A stretch of DNA of 64,000 nt from NCBI GenBank assembly GCA_964602985.1, contig CAZRTJ010000018.1, positions 11,813 to 75,812 on the forward strand, read 5' to 3'. Of this stretch, positions 18,330 to 27,009 are shown one piece after another. Made by a program: the position numbers and the translations under genes. This DNA comes from CAYZJB01 sp964602985. Its GTDB lineage: Bacteria; CLD3; SB21. The notes under the pieces were generated by a model. The model did no database searches. It was not told where the DNA came from and saw only the letters and a program-made list of their open reading frames with translations. Each line of letters opens with the position of its first letter. The first letter of the stretch is position 1.

Positions 18330-18348
18330 GAATCTGTGGAGAAAGACA

Positions 18349-21006
18349 ATGAGAACTTCAGTTGTGATATTACTCGTATTTATCACGAAACACGTTATGG
18401 GTCAGTACGAACCTGATATTGGAAATGGCGAATTGCTGGTCGCTTTTCGCGGTATTCAAGATTCATCTAAGGAAGTTTCAATTCAGGCTATTTCAACTGT
18501 CTATGACAAAAATTTTCAAGTTATAACGGCCGATACCGCCTATCAAGAAAAGAGCGGACTTGTATTACGACTCAATGCCGGCTATGACGCTGCTAACGTT
18601 GGGACGCATTGGACAATTTATTATGGCAAGTATTTGGTGAGGTTTTGGCAAATTCATCACAATCAGCCGCGTACTCAATTGGGATCTGACATGGTAATTG
18701 ATTTTCGAGATGCGGATTACAACAACGACCTAGTTTATTATGCATACAATGGTACTGGACAAAAGGACTTCTTTGCATTGATGGATTATGATAATAGCGG
18801 CAACAGCACTCCAGGTGGCAGTCAGGCGACGCAGTATTTCCGATACGGTCCAACTTACCAGTCGACTTCATTAAATACATCAATTTGGGTCATGTGGAAT
18901 GGCAGATTCGATCCAGATAAAACTCAAAATCAACTCGCCTTCCAGAACTTCAAGCTAACGACTCAAGGTATTGGCGATTCTCCCTCCTATACGATTGCCA
19001 TCAATGGATCCAATTACGCGATGAATGGGAATGCAACGAAGAGTGTCGGGCTTGGGTTTTCGAACCCCTTGTCTGCATCCATTACTGTTCCCAGCAAGCT
19101 TCCAAGCAATACCCCGAACAGATTTTCGTGGTTCAGCACGTGGGACGGAAATGCGACATACAATACGAATAACACCGTGACCTTTGATGGTAATTTATCC
19201 AAAACTGTGACGGCAAACTATGTATCCACATACCAGAATTGCGTGTTGGGCGGTCCAACCACATTTAGTAACGGTTGTTCTCCTTTTTATCTTGCCAGCC
19301 TGGGCCGCCCCGACCTTTTTGATTATTGTACGTTTGAATGGCGTATCAAATACGACGCGATCGGTGTATGGCAGACCATCAGCACGTCATGGGTGGTAAC
19401 AATAACTCCACCGCAATACAACTCAAATTACAATTTTGAGCTTCAATGTATCATGAAGGATCAGAGTCTGAAAATAACCTGCCCATCGAATATCATTCGC
19501 GTTACCTACGCACCGCCATTATCTGATGTCATCATTTATGGTTCGACCAGTTGTATCACGCAATTCAGTACGGTCACCTGGTATGCCGACCCTTCAGGTG
19601 GTGATGGCGCATACACTTACCAATGGAAGAAGGGGAATTCCGTCGTGGGAACTGGCCCGTCTGTAAGTCTGTATGTTACAGGTGGATTCCGACTACATTT
19701 AACAGTGTCAAGTGGTGACTACTGTGTCCAGTCTGCCTCCACCTACAAAGACATCTCGACCAGCGGTTGCGGCGGTGGTGGCGGCTGTCCGTTCGTTTTC
19801 ATTGAATCCGACACCGGCCTGGTGCAGGACAATAACATCCTGAACAAATCCGAATTTGAAGAGAATGTCGGGGTAGACATCACCGACCGATACCGGCTGA
19901 ACGTGAAGCCGAGTTTGAAGGGCGGCCAGTACAGACTCTCGATCCAGGAACTGAACGACGATCACAGCTATTTCGACGCCTTCCGGCTCTATGCCGTCGA
20001 TCATCCGGAAGGAACCGATATCGGAATTACCGAAAACAACGACATCGTGCTTCTGTATCCGTCATGCGTCGAATCCGCCTCCGATGCCAGGATGCATGAG
20101 CAGGACTTATCCGGAGCGATTGGATTCAGCGAAGCATTTGGACTGACCGGACAGAAATCGGATACGCTCCGGCTCAAGTTCAAACAAGACTCTGAGCGTA
20201 TACGACATTGGAGCTCCGTCCGTTCTTCCCATCGCAGGGACTCGCTTGCCTTCCTGGCCAAGGTGGGCGATGTCGGAACGAACGCCTTACCGGGACCCAA
20301 GGATGAGTTTGCCTTCGTGTCAGACGGTTCCTCGTCATACAGCCTGTCCGGGCGGGAGAGTTCGTCCAGCCTGATCCTGCCGATCGCATCCATCCCGGAC
20401 GCCATGACCATCGTGTGGAATCGGGATTACACGGTCAGGGACATTGGCCTTACCCGTGTGTTCTATGACGGCTTCATCCAGAGAGAATTGCCGCTGGCCG
20501 AGGCTGTTCATTCTCACAAGGGCAGGATCAGACGAGAACTCTCGGATGCGGACGGCAAATATGGCGAGTTATTGTCCGGGGAGACGATCACGCTGGCGTT
20601 TAACAGCAACGCGCCGCTCAGGCAGGGTTACGTGCGAGATTTTGTGTTGGAAACGACGGGCCGATACACAGGCCATCAGTCGAGGACATCCTTCAGGAAA
20701 TCCGAGTCGACAAAATCCTTTGTCCCGACAAAATTCGAACTGGTTGGCAATTACCCGAACCCGTTCAATCCGACGACGAGCATCGTTTATGACATTGCTG
20801 ACCGATCGGACGTTCGCATTTCCATTTTCAATAGCCTGGGTCAGCTTGTTCGGGAATTCAACGAAGGCGTCCGCGCTCAGGGCCGATACACGCTCACATG
20901 GGATGGCAAGAATGACGCCGGCAAACAAGCGCCGAGCGGAGTTTATGTTTACCAATTGACTGCCGGGCAGTTTGTTCAGACGAAGAAAATGACGCTCGTG
21001 AAGTAG
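18349..21006 (+). CDS. Large secreted Ig-like surface protein with T9SS sorting domain, copy B
   Basis: An 885-residue protein: signal peptide ending near MGQ, a variable N-terminal half (about 20-400), an Ig/PKD-like domain (TVTWYADPSGGDGAYTYQWKK), a GCGGGGGC linker, the conserved domain shared with copy A, and a C-terminal type A sorting domain (about 790-885) with NYPNPFNPTTSIVYDI, FNSLGQLV, LTWDGKNDAGK, SGVYVYQL and the final KKMTLVK. Such domains send proteins through the type IX secretion system of FCB bacteria, where they are usually cleaved and the protein held on the surface. This is the only complete member of the repeat array. It is 19 bases after its lipoprotein partner and ends at a hairpin. 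Confidence 0.82.
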   Translation: MRTSVVILLVFITKHVMGQYEPDIGNGELLVAFRGIQDSSKEVSIQAISTVYDKNFQVITADTAYQEKSGLVLRLNAGYDAANVGTHWTIYYGKYLVRFWQIHHNQPRTQLGSDMVIDFRDADYNNDLVYYAYNGTGQKDFFALMDYDNSGNSTPGGSQATQYFRYGPTYQSTSLNTSIWVMWNGRFDPDKTQNQLAFQNFKLTTQGIGDSPSYTIAINGSNYAMNGNATKSVGLGFSNPLSASITVPSKLPSNTPNRFSWFSTWDGNATYNTNNTVTFDGNLSKTVTANYVSTYQNCVLGGPTTFSNGCSPFYLASLGRPDLFDYCTFEWRIKYDAIGVWQTISTSWVVTITPPQYNSNYNFELQCIMKDQSLKITCPSNIIRVTYAPPLSDVIIYGSTSCITQFSTVTWYADPSGGDGAYTYQWKKGNSVVGTGPSVSLYVTGGFRLHLTVSSGDYCVQSASTYKDISTSGCGGGGGCPFVFIESDTGLVQDNNILNKSEFEENVGVDITDRYRLNVKPSLKGGQYRLSIQELNDDHSYFDAFRLYAVDHPEGTDIGITENNDIVLLYPSCVESASDARMHEQDLSGAIGFSEAFGLTGQKSDTLRLKFKQDSERIRHWSSVRSSHRRDSLAFLAKVGDVGTNALPGPKDEFAFVSDGSSSYSLSGRESSSSLILPIASIPDAMTIVWNRDYTVRDIGLTRVFYDGFIQRELPLAEAVHSHKGRIRRELSDADGKYGELLSGETITLAFNSNAPLRQGYVRDFVLETTGRYTGHQSRTSFRKSESTKSFVPTKFELVGNYPNPFNPTTSIVYDIADRSDVRISIFNSLGQLVREFNEGVRAQGRYTLTWDGKNDAGKQAPSGVYVYQLTAGQFVQTKKMTLVK

Positions 21007-21025
21007 ACTGCCTCCACCCTTCATT

Positions 21026-21062
21026 CAACGCCGGTTCGCTAAGGGCCGGCGTTGGCTTTATC
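21026..21062 (+). terminator. Probable terminator after the surface-protein array
   Basis: Perfect 9-bp stem CAACGCCGG (21026-21034) and CCGGCGTTG (21046-21054) with an 11-base loop, followed by a weak GCTTTATCT stretch. Confidence 0.6.
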
Positions 21063-21093
21063 TCGCATGTCGCGCTAGTCACGCAAGTCAGGG

Positions 21094-21122
21094 TTGACTC
21101 GGAAGTCGCCAATTCATACTTT
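21094..21122 (+). promoter_or_regulatory. Sigma70-like promoter of sod-nuoB
   Basis: TTGACT (21094-21099), 17-base spacer, TACTTT (21117-21122), 36 bases before the sod start. A short inverted repeat AGTCA/TGACT (21086-21099) overlaps the -35 box and could be a regulator site. Confidence 0.5.
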
Positions 21123-21157
21123 ACGGCGTTCATAGAAGATCAACCAAAGGACCCCTC

Positions 21158-21772
21158 ATGGCCTTTACCCTTCCCTCGCTTCCCTACACCCACAATGCAT
21201 TGGAACCTCACATCGATGAGATGACGATGCAGATCCATCACGGCAAACATCATCAGGCGTACATCAACAATGCGAATGCCGCTCTGGAGAAACATCCGGA
21301 GTTCCAAAATAAATCGGTCGAGGAGTTGCTGAAAAACATCAACTCCATTCCGGAGGACATTCGAGCGGTGATTCGAAACAATGCCGGGGGACATGCGAAT
21401 CACAGCCTGTTCTGGACGGTGATGGGACCGGGCAAAGGCGGAATGCCTTCGGGCAAGCTGGCCGAGGCGATTCAGGCCACCTTCGGTAGTTTTGAAAAGT
21501 TCAAAGAAGACTTCGGCAAAGCCGCGACGACGCGTTTTGGCAGCGGCTGGGCATGGCTGGGTGTCGATGCGAAAGGCAGCCTCGTCGTGACCAGCACCGC
21601 CAATCAAGATAGCCCGTTGATGGATGGACAGACCCCGATCCTGGGTCTGGACGTGTGGGAACATGCGTATTACCTGAAGTATCAGAACCGCCGGCCCGAT
21701 TACGTCGCGGCCTTTTGGAGCGTCGTGAATTGGGAGAAGGTCGGCGAATATTATTCCGCCGCGAAAAAGTAG
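21158..21772 (+). CDS. Superoxide dismutase, Fe/Mn family
   Basis: A 204-residue Fe/Mn superoxide dismutase converting superoxide to peroxide and oxygen. Metal ligands are visible: His27 (MQIHHGKHHQ), a His in GGHANHSLFW, and the Asp and His of DVWEHAYYLKYQNRR. The GPGKGGMP loop and the missing signal peptide fit a cytoplasmic enzyme; Fe versus Mn preference cannot be decided reliably. nuoB follows after 9 bases, an unusual partner. Confidence 0.95.
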   Translation: MAFTLPSLPYTHNALEPHIDEMTMQIHHGKHHQAYINNANAALEKHPEFQNKSVEELLKNINSIPEDIRAVIRNNAGGHANHSLFWTVMGPGKGGMPSGKLAEAIQATFGSFEKFKEDFGKAATTRFGSGWAWLGVDAKGSLVVTSTANQDSPLMDGQTPILGLDVWEHAYYLKYQNRRPDYVAAFWSVVNWEKVGEYYSAAKK

Positions 21773-21781
21773 GAATCGACT

Positions 21782-22354
21782 ATGGACCTGACCAGGGAAA
21801 TCAAAGACAATTTCTTGACGACGACCGTCGAAGCGCTGTGGAACTGGGGCCGCAAGAATTCGCTCTGGCCGATGCCTTTCGGGACGGCGTGTTGTGCGAT
21901 CGAAATGATGGCGACGCTGGGTCCCCGCTACGACCTGGCGCGATTTGGCGCGGAGGCCATTCGTTTCTCGCCTCGCCAGTCGGATATGATGATCGTGTCG
22001 GGGCGTGTGTCGATCAAAATGATGCCTGTCCTCAAGAGAATCTGGGATCAAATGCCCGACCCGAAATGGTGCATCTCCATGGGCGCCTGCGCCTCCTCCG
22101 GCGGATTTTTTAATACGTATACTCTGATCCAGGGTGTCGATCAGTTCATCCCCGTGGATGTGTACATCCCCGGTTGTCCGCCACGCCCCGAAGGTCTGAT
22201 TGAAGCGGTGATGAAAATTCAAAAACTGATCACAAAAAGGGAAAAGGTTTACGATCGGGACGCCCTGGACGACGGCATGTACGGCGACGATCGTGTCGGC
22301 ATTCAAGGCCGTGGAAAAGATCTCGTACCGGAAGTGGTGACTGGAAAATACTGA
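21782..22354 (+). CDS. nuoB: NADH-quinone oxidoreductase subunit B
   Basis: A 190-residue NuoB/PSST subunit, which carries the N2 [4Fe-4S] cluster next to the quinone site of complex I. The four cluster cysteines are present: the tandem pair in GTACCAIEMM, MGACASSGG and PGCPPRPE. No other nuo gene is nearby: it sits alone 9 bases after sod and before a terminator. The remaining complex I genes must be elsewhere, or this is a second copy. Motifs are intact, so the protein should be functional. Confidence 0.92.
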   Translation: MDLTREIKDNFLTTTVEALWNWGRKNSLWPMPFGTACCAIEMMATLGPRYDLARFGAEAIRFSPRQSDMMIVSGRVSIKMMPVLKRIWDQMPDPKWCISMGACASSGGFFNTYTLIQGVDQFIPVDVYIPGCPPRPEGLIEAVMKIQKLITKREKVYDRDALDDGMYGDDRVGIQGRGKDLVPEVVTGKY

Positions 22355-22378
22355 AAACCAAGTTGCGCGTGCGATGAT

Positions 22379-22411
22379 AAGGCTGTCTCAGGTTTGAGGC
22401 AGCCTTTATTA
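22379..22411 (+). terminator. Terminator after nuoB
   Basis: Stem AAGGCTGTCTCA (22379-22390) with TGAGGCAGCCTT (22395-22406), one G-T wobble and a 4-base loop, then TTATTATTT. Confidence 0.75.
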
Positions 22412-22945
22412 TTTGCTTCGTACGGGTCTACTGTGAATATAGCTGCAATTTGCTCTATGAAAGAGATGGCAGTGTTGATATTCTCAGGATTTCGGAATCC
22501 GCAAGTTGTCCTTTTGACTTCTTGAATCATTCCCTCAGGCTTCAGCCTGAGGAATGCAATGTCGGAAGTAAGGAAATCCGGGCTTTAGCCCATATCGATT
22601 CACTGCATCACGATTCAGAATTCCATGCTTTCGCAGAAAATTCACAACTTCACGGCAAATTGGATTTTTTTCGGCGCGTTCTGCGTCATGTGTTCGATTA
22701 GATTTCTGCAAAAAGATGGCGGCAGAGTTTTTTTCACGTCGTTTGGCGGACCGGACCTGATGGATCCAAAACCGGAGGCAGTGCATGATATCACTCCGCT
22801 AAAGCCCCCTTTTGGCGTGTGCGTTTTTCTTGTCGATCTCAAAAAGCGTTGAGGAATGGGTAGACTTTCATCACTTTGATTTCTTAACAGTATCCAATAA
22901 TTCAGGTTCCAGCGTTCCCTACAGCTTGATCCAAAACAAATACAG
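22412..22945. repeat. Non-coding gap with REP-like palindromes
   Basis: A 534-base gap without a convincing gene. It contains a REP-like hairpin CATTCCCTCAGGCT / AGCCTGAGGAATG (22528-22555, one bulged base) and GGGCTTTAGCCC (22580-22591), the same palindrome family seen at 42905-43250. The rest is lower-GC sequence with open frames of up to 112 codons that show no domain or ribosome site. Confidence 0.6.
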
Positions 22946-24208
22946 ATGAACCCCTCGATCATGACCTCCCTGGACGACACGCTCCGGTATCTCTACGATC
23001 TTCAGCTATTCGGCATGAAGCTCGGGCTGGAGAATATCCGACGACTGTGCGAGCATGCGAGTCGACCGCAGGGTGCGTACCGCAGTTTCCATATTGCGGG
23101 CACCAACGGCAAAGGATCCACCTGTGCCATGCTTGCCTCCGTACTTCAAAAGGCCGGGTATCGTGTCGGACTCTATACGAGTCCGCATATCCACCGCTTC
23201 CATGAACGCATCCGCGTAAACGGCGACATGATTTCGGATGAAGACCTGATTCGATGGACGCAGTATTTTCGATCCGAAATTGACAAACGCAAATGCACGT
23301 TCTTTGAAGCCACGACGGCGATCGCGTTTTCCTATTTTGCCGAACAACGCATCGACGTCGCGGTGATCGAAACGGGACTCGGCGGCCGACTGGACGCGAC
23401 GAACATCCTCGATCCGGAGATTGCGATCATCACGTCGGTCGGACTGGATCACACCGAGCATCTCGGTTCGACGGTAGAGGCGATCGCATTGGAAAAAGCC
23501 GGAATTATCAAGCGCGGTTCTCCTGTCGTCATCGGCTGGATGGAACCGAACGTGAAAGGCGTTTTTCAGAAGGAGTCCAGAGAGAAATCGGCAGCGCTTT
23601 TCGCGGCGGACGATTGCGCGCAGATCCGCAATGTGCGGGTGACCGCATCGGGAGTATCGTTTGATCTCGATCTTCCGGATCGGACGATATCGTCGATGGA
23701 GACTTCGTTTCATGGACGACACCAGGCTGAGAATGCGGCCCTGGTTGGACTTGCGTTATCCTCGCTCCGTGCATTTCCAATTTCGGAGGACGTAATTCGT
23801 GCGGGTCTACGCGAGGCGAAGTGGAAAGGGCGATTTCATGTCGTGGGGACCGACCCGTTGATCATCGTCGATGCGGCGCACAATGCCTCGGCGTTCGATG
23901 CCTTGCTGAAGACGCTGGAGCAGACATATCCCGCCAAACGCAAACATCTGATCATCGGTATGCTGAAAGACAAGGACTACCGGGGCATCACGGAGCGATT
24001 GGAGTCAGGATTCGAGCGCATCGTCACGGTGCGTCCCAATTCCCCTCGCGCGCTGGACGCGGAGGAATTGGCGCGATGTTTTCGCCGTCCCGTGGAGGCC
24101 ATTTCCAAAACGACAGACGCTCTGGACTATCTTCGTCAGCGCGCCTCGACGGACGATCTGATCGTTGTGTCAGGGTCTCACTTTGTCTTGTCGGAAGTGG
24201 ACTTTTGA
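22946..24208 (+). CDS. folC: Folylpolyglutamate synthase / dihydrofolate synthase
   Basis: A 420-residue Mur-ligase-family enzyme that adds glutamate to folates (and dihydropteroate where bifunctional). Visible: the P-loop GTNGKGSTCAM, SPHIHRFHERIRVNG, ETGLGGRLDATN, SVGLDHTEHLG, the carbamylated-Lys region EKAGIIKRG, and the C-terminal DAAHNASAF. ATG 22946 or 22961 are both possible starts with no strong ribosome site. Its last 31 bases overlap the converging ferredoxin gene. Confidence 0.93.
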   Translation: MNPSIMTSLDDTLRYLYDLQLFGMKLGLENIRRLCEHASRPQGAYRSFHIAGTNGKGSTCAMLASVLQKAGYRVGLYTSPHIHRFHERIRVNGDMISDEDLIRWTQYFRSEIDKRKCTFFEATTAIAFSYFAEQRIDVAVIETGLGGRLDATNILDPEIAIITSVGLDHTEHLGSTVEAIALEKAGIIKRGSPVVIGWMEPNVKGVFQKESREKSAALFAADDCAQIRNVRVTASGVSFDLDLPDRTISSMETSFHGRHQAENAALVGLALSSLRAFPISEDVIRAGLREAKWKGRFHVVGTDPLIIVDAAHNASAFDALLKTLEQTYPAKRKHLIIGMLKDKDYRGITERLESGFERIVTVRPNSPRALDAEELARCFRRPVEAISKTTDALDYLRQRASTDDLIVVSGSHFVLSEVDF

Positions 24209-24552
24209 GGGCGATGCTCGCAAGAGGGAGTGTTCAGGCATGAGTCGGCCAATTCATTTTTCTGCAGGATACGACCTTCCTTGAGCCCGCGGACGATTTC
24301 GTCGACATCGCTTTCCTGAACGAATCCGTACCACACGGCCTCGGGATAAATCACGACCGTCGGGCCGTGTTCGCACTGTCCCAGGCACCCGCTTTTCGTC
24401 GCGCGCACCGTGGCGGACAGACCATGCGTGGCCACGGATTTCTTGAACAACTCAATCAACCGAAAATCGTTGTCTGGATTGCAGCTTCGTTTCGGCGCGT
24501 CCTTCGGACGAGTGTTCTGACAAACAAAGATATGGTGCTCGTGTTTCGGCAT
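24178..24552 (-). CDS. Thioredoxin-like [2Fe-2S] ferredoxin
   Basis: A 124-residue protein of the Shethna/NuoE-like ferredoxin class. Four cysteines are in the expected places: Cys11 and Cys24 (VCQNTRP...RSC) and Cys56 and Cys60 (SGCLGQCEHGPTVVIYPE). Such proteins carry one [2Fe-2S] cluster; partners vary. The ATG overlaps the ClpP stop by ATGA, so translation is coupled to clpP. The C-terminal tail (last 20 residues, Lys/Ser/Pro) extends past the domain and overlaps the end of folC. Confidence 0.85.
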   Translation of the reverse strand: MPKHEHHIFVCQNTRPKDAPKRSCNPDNDFRLIELFKKSVATHGLSATVRATKSGCLGQCEHGPTVVIYPEAVWYGFVQESDVDEIVRGLKEGRILQKNELADSCLNTPSCEHRPQKSTSDKTK

Positions 24553-25154
24553 CAGATCGTCTTGAACGAATCCACGATGCGGTGAATCATGCCGTATTCT
24601 TTGGCTTCCTTGGCGGTGAACCAGTAATCGCGATTCGTATCCCGTGCGACACGATCCATCGGTTGTCCGGTTTCTTCCGAGAGAATCTGATTCAATTCAT
24701 CACGCAGTCGCACGATCTGCGATGCAGAAATTTCGATATCCTTGGTTGTTCCCCGCGCGCCGCCGAGCGGCTGATGGATCATGACGCGAGAGTGGGGCAA
24801 GGCCATCCGGTTTTCTTTCTTTGCCGCGACCAGAATGATCGCCGCCGCACTGGCCGCCAATCCCGTGACAATGGTCTTCACGGGCGCTTCGATCAGTTTC
24901 ATCGAATCATAAATGGCCAGACCGTCATCGGCAACGCCTCCCGGCGAATTGATCAGCAGTTTGATCGGTTCCGTTCGACTTTCTTCATTAAGAAAGAGCA
25001 ATTGACTGACAATCCTGCGCGTGACGCGCGGCTCGATCTGCTCGAACAGCAGGATGGTTCGCGCCTTGAGAAAATACTCCATCATTTTGCGAGACAGCGG
25101 GTCGGCGCGTTCTTCCTTCGATTCCTCGTTTTCTTCGTCTTCCAAACGAAACAT
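24552..25154 (-). CDS. clpP: ATP-dependent Clp protease proteolytic subunit
   Basis: A 200-residue ClpP serine protease with the catalytic triad at normal spacing: Ser102 (GLAASAAA), His127 (VMIHQP) and Asp176 (TNRDYW). The N-terminal 20 residues are very acidic. The usual GQAASMA around Ser reads GLAASAA, a mild departure. It would pair with ClpX or ClpA, neither in this window. It lies between pdxJ (14 bases upstream) and the ferredoxin gene, and AAGGAG precedes the ATG. Confidence 0.92.
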   Translation of the reverse strand: MFRLEDEENEESKEERADPLSRKMMEYFLKARTILLFEQIEPRVTRRIVSQLLFLNEESRTEPIKLLINSPGGVADDGLAIYDSMKLIEAPVKTIVTGLAASAAAIILVAAKKENRMALPHSRVMIHQPLGGARGTTKDIEISASQIVRLRDELNQILSEETGQPMDRVARDTNRDYWFTAKEAKEYGMIHRIVDSFKTI

Positions 25155-25168
25155 GCAATCTCCTTACA

Positions 25169-25849
25169 CTATGAATGAACGATGGTAACAAATTCTTTGA
25201 CCGATTGCTCGATGCCCTTGAAAAACGCCCGCGCAAACAAACTGTGTCCGACATTCACTTCTTCGATCGTGCGAATGTCTTTCAGAAGCGTCAGGTGAGT
25301 CGAATCGAGCGGTCCGCCCGCAGTGACTCCCACCCCCAACTGGGCGGCGGCTCCGGCCAGATTCTTCAGATTATCCAGTTCCATGTCCCTCTCGGGAATG
25401 GACGAGGCGCGGACGAGACGCGTGGCGTCCAGTTCGACATAATCAAAGCCAAGCTTCACGGCCGTCTTGACGTCGTCGACGGTCGTGTTCACAAGAATAC
25501 TCGTGACGATCTGTTTTTGTCGAAGTTGTTGGACGATTCCCTGCAAACGGTCGGGGTTGGACAGATCGGAGGTTCCTGATCGGCCGACCAGTGTAATCAT
25601 CCCGGGTTGAACGGCGCTCACGAAAGCGAGGTCTCCGTCCGCGTTCAGTCGGACATTCAGATGCGTATGCACCATGGCTTTCAGGATGGAAATTTCCTGC
25701 TGATTCTGGCCTCCGGGAAGAAGCGTGCACACGATGGATTCGACCCCGTTCATTTCCAGAATGGGGACGACGTGAGCCGGATCGGGAGCGCGGGTTCCGC
25801 CGAGATTGCGAAAATCCGCTACACTATCCAGATTGACACCAAGCCGCAT
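25169..25849 (-). CDS. pdxJ: Pyridoxine 5'-phosphate synthase
   Basis: A 226-residue TIM-barrel enzyme, condensing 1-deoxyxylulose 5-phosphate with 3-amino-2-oxopropyl phosphate in the DXP-dependent vitamin B6 route. Motifs: RLGVNLDSVADFRNLGG, LNVRLNADGD, GRSGTSDLSN, VELDATRL and EEVNVGHSLFARA. ATG 25849 is preferred because GGAG lies 5 bases upstream; an in-frame TTG at 25870 would add seven residues. It is the third gene of the leftward operon. Confidence 0.94.
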   Translation of the reverse strand: MRLGVNLDSVADFRNLGGTRAPDPAHVVPILEMNGVESIVCTLLPGGQNQQEISILKAMVHTHLNVRLNADGDLAFVSAVQPGMITLVGRSGTSDLSNPDRLQGIVQQLRQKQIVTSILVNTTVDDVKTAVKLGFDYVELDATRLVRASSIPERDMELDNLKNLAGAAAQLGVGVTAGGPLDSTHLTLLKDIRTIEEVNVGHSLFARAFFKGIEQSVKEFVTIVHS

Positions 25850-25935
25850 GCGTTCTCCGTTGTTTTGCAAGGCGGGTCAAATTCGGAAATTTGCCCGCGA
25901 ATTTCAATGATGAACCGGTCGCACGACAAACCGTC

Positions 25936-27009
25936 TCAGGCATCGATCCGCACGAGATCGACGTGGAGCGCGACGAGATTCTCGACGCCTTCGCGGGTGA
26001 CACGATAATCGTTTTCAATACGAATGCCGAATCGTCCCGGGATGTACAGGCCCGGCTCGATCGTCAGGATCTGATTTTCGGAAAACCGTTCATCGGACGC
26101 CATCCCCAACGTCGGCGATTCGTGGATATCCAGACCGATCCCGTGGCCGAGCGAGTGTGTGAAAAACTCGGCCAGCCCGCGTTTCTCCAAGGCGGTGCGA
26201 GCAACGGCATCCGCCTGTCGACATGGCCCGTCCACACGAATGGATTCCGCCGCGGCGAGATGCGCCTCCTGCACAGCTTCGTAGGCCACCAGAAATTCCG
26301 CCGGAGGCACACCGTAATAAACCGTTCGGGTGAGGTCCGCGTGGTACCCGTCGACAACGGCGCCGAAATCGATGAGGACACATTCGTTTGCCTGCAGGAC
26401 CCGGTCTCCGGGCCTTGCGTGCGGCAAGGCCGCGTGATCTCCAAAAGCGACGATGGTGTCAAAGGCGATTCGTTCCGCTCCGCGAAGGCGCATTTCGTAA
26501 TCCAATCGCGACGCGAGCTGACGCTCCGTGACGCCGCCGCCAATCGATTCCTGAACGGCGAGATAGGACTGCTCGCTCACTTCGATCGCACGTCGGATGG
26601 CCGCGATTTCGGACGGGTCCTTGGAATCGCGCAGGGATTCCACGAGACGATCCGTCGGTCGCCATTCGACTGTGGGAAGTGTCTCCTGCAGTTTCCGCAA
26701 CGTCCACACGGACACGAGCCGCGATTCGAATCCGATGGCGGCCCGGTCCGGGATCAGAGCGGTCAGCGCATCGTGCAGAGTCTGGCCCGGTTTTGTGATG
26801 ATGACGTGCGCGTGCGTCACTTCTTGTCGAGCCTGTTCGGTATAACGTCCGTCGGTGATGAGTGTGGCATTTCCATCAGACATCCAGACGCAACCGGAGG
26901 ATCCGGTGAACCCGGTCAGGTATCGCAGATGGCCAGGATGAAACGTCACGAAACCGGACAACCCCGCGCCGGTGATTTTGTCAGACAGATTGTCCAGGCG
27001 CGTCTTCAT
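25936..27009 (-). CDS. M24 family Xaa-Pro aminopeptidase
   Basis: A 357-residue creatinase/prolidase-type peptidase, removing N-terminal residues before proline. The N-terminal half is a creatinase domain; the C-terminal pita-bread fold shows the dinuclear metal ligands in LIDFGAVVDGYHADLTRT (two Asp), SLGHGIGLDIHE (His), LTIEPGLYIP (Glu) and IRIENDY (Glu). It overlaps rsgA by 4 bases (stop of rsgA and start of this gene, ATGA), so they are coupled. Cytoplasmic. Confidence 0.92.
   Translation of the reverse strand: MKTRLDNLSDKITGAGLSGFVTFHPGHLRYLTGFTGSSGCVWMSDGNATLITDGRYTEQARQEVTHAHVIITKPGQTLHDALTALIPDRAAIGFESRLVSVWTLRKLQETLPTVEWRPTDRLVESLRDSKDPSEIAAIRRAIEVSEQSYLAVQESIGGGVTERQLASRLDYEMRLRGAERIAFDTIVAFGDHAALPHARPGDRVLQANECVLIDFGAVVDGYHADLTRTVYYGVPPAEFLVAYEAVQEAHLAAAESIRVDGPCRQADAVARTALEKRGLAEFFTHSLGHGIGLDIHESPTLGMASDERFSENQILTIEPGLYIPGRFGIRIENDYRVTREGVENLVALHVDLVRIDA

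Noticed and set aside
25871..25905. Hairpin between pdxJ and the M24 peptidase gene as a terminator
   Set aside because: The stem GCGGG(T)CAAATT / AAATTTGCCCGC is good but no T-run follows on the - strand, and the genes appear to form one operon.
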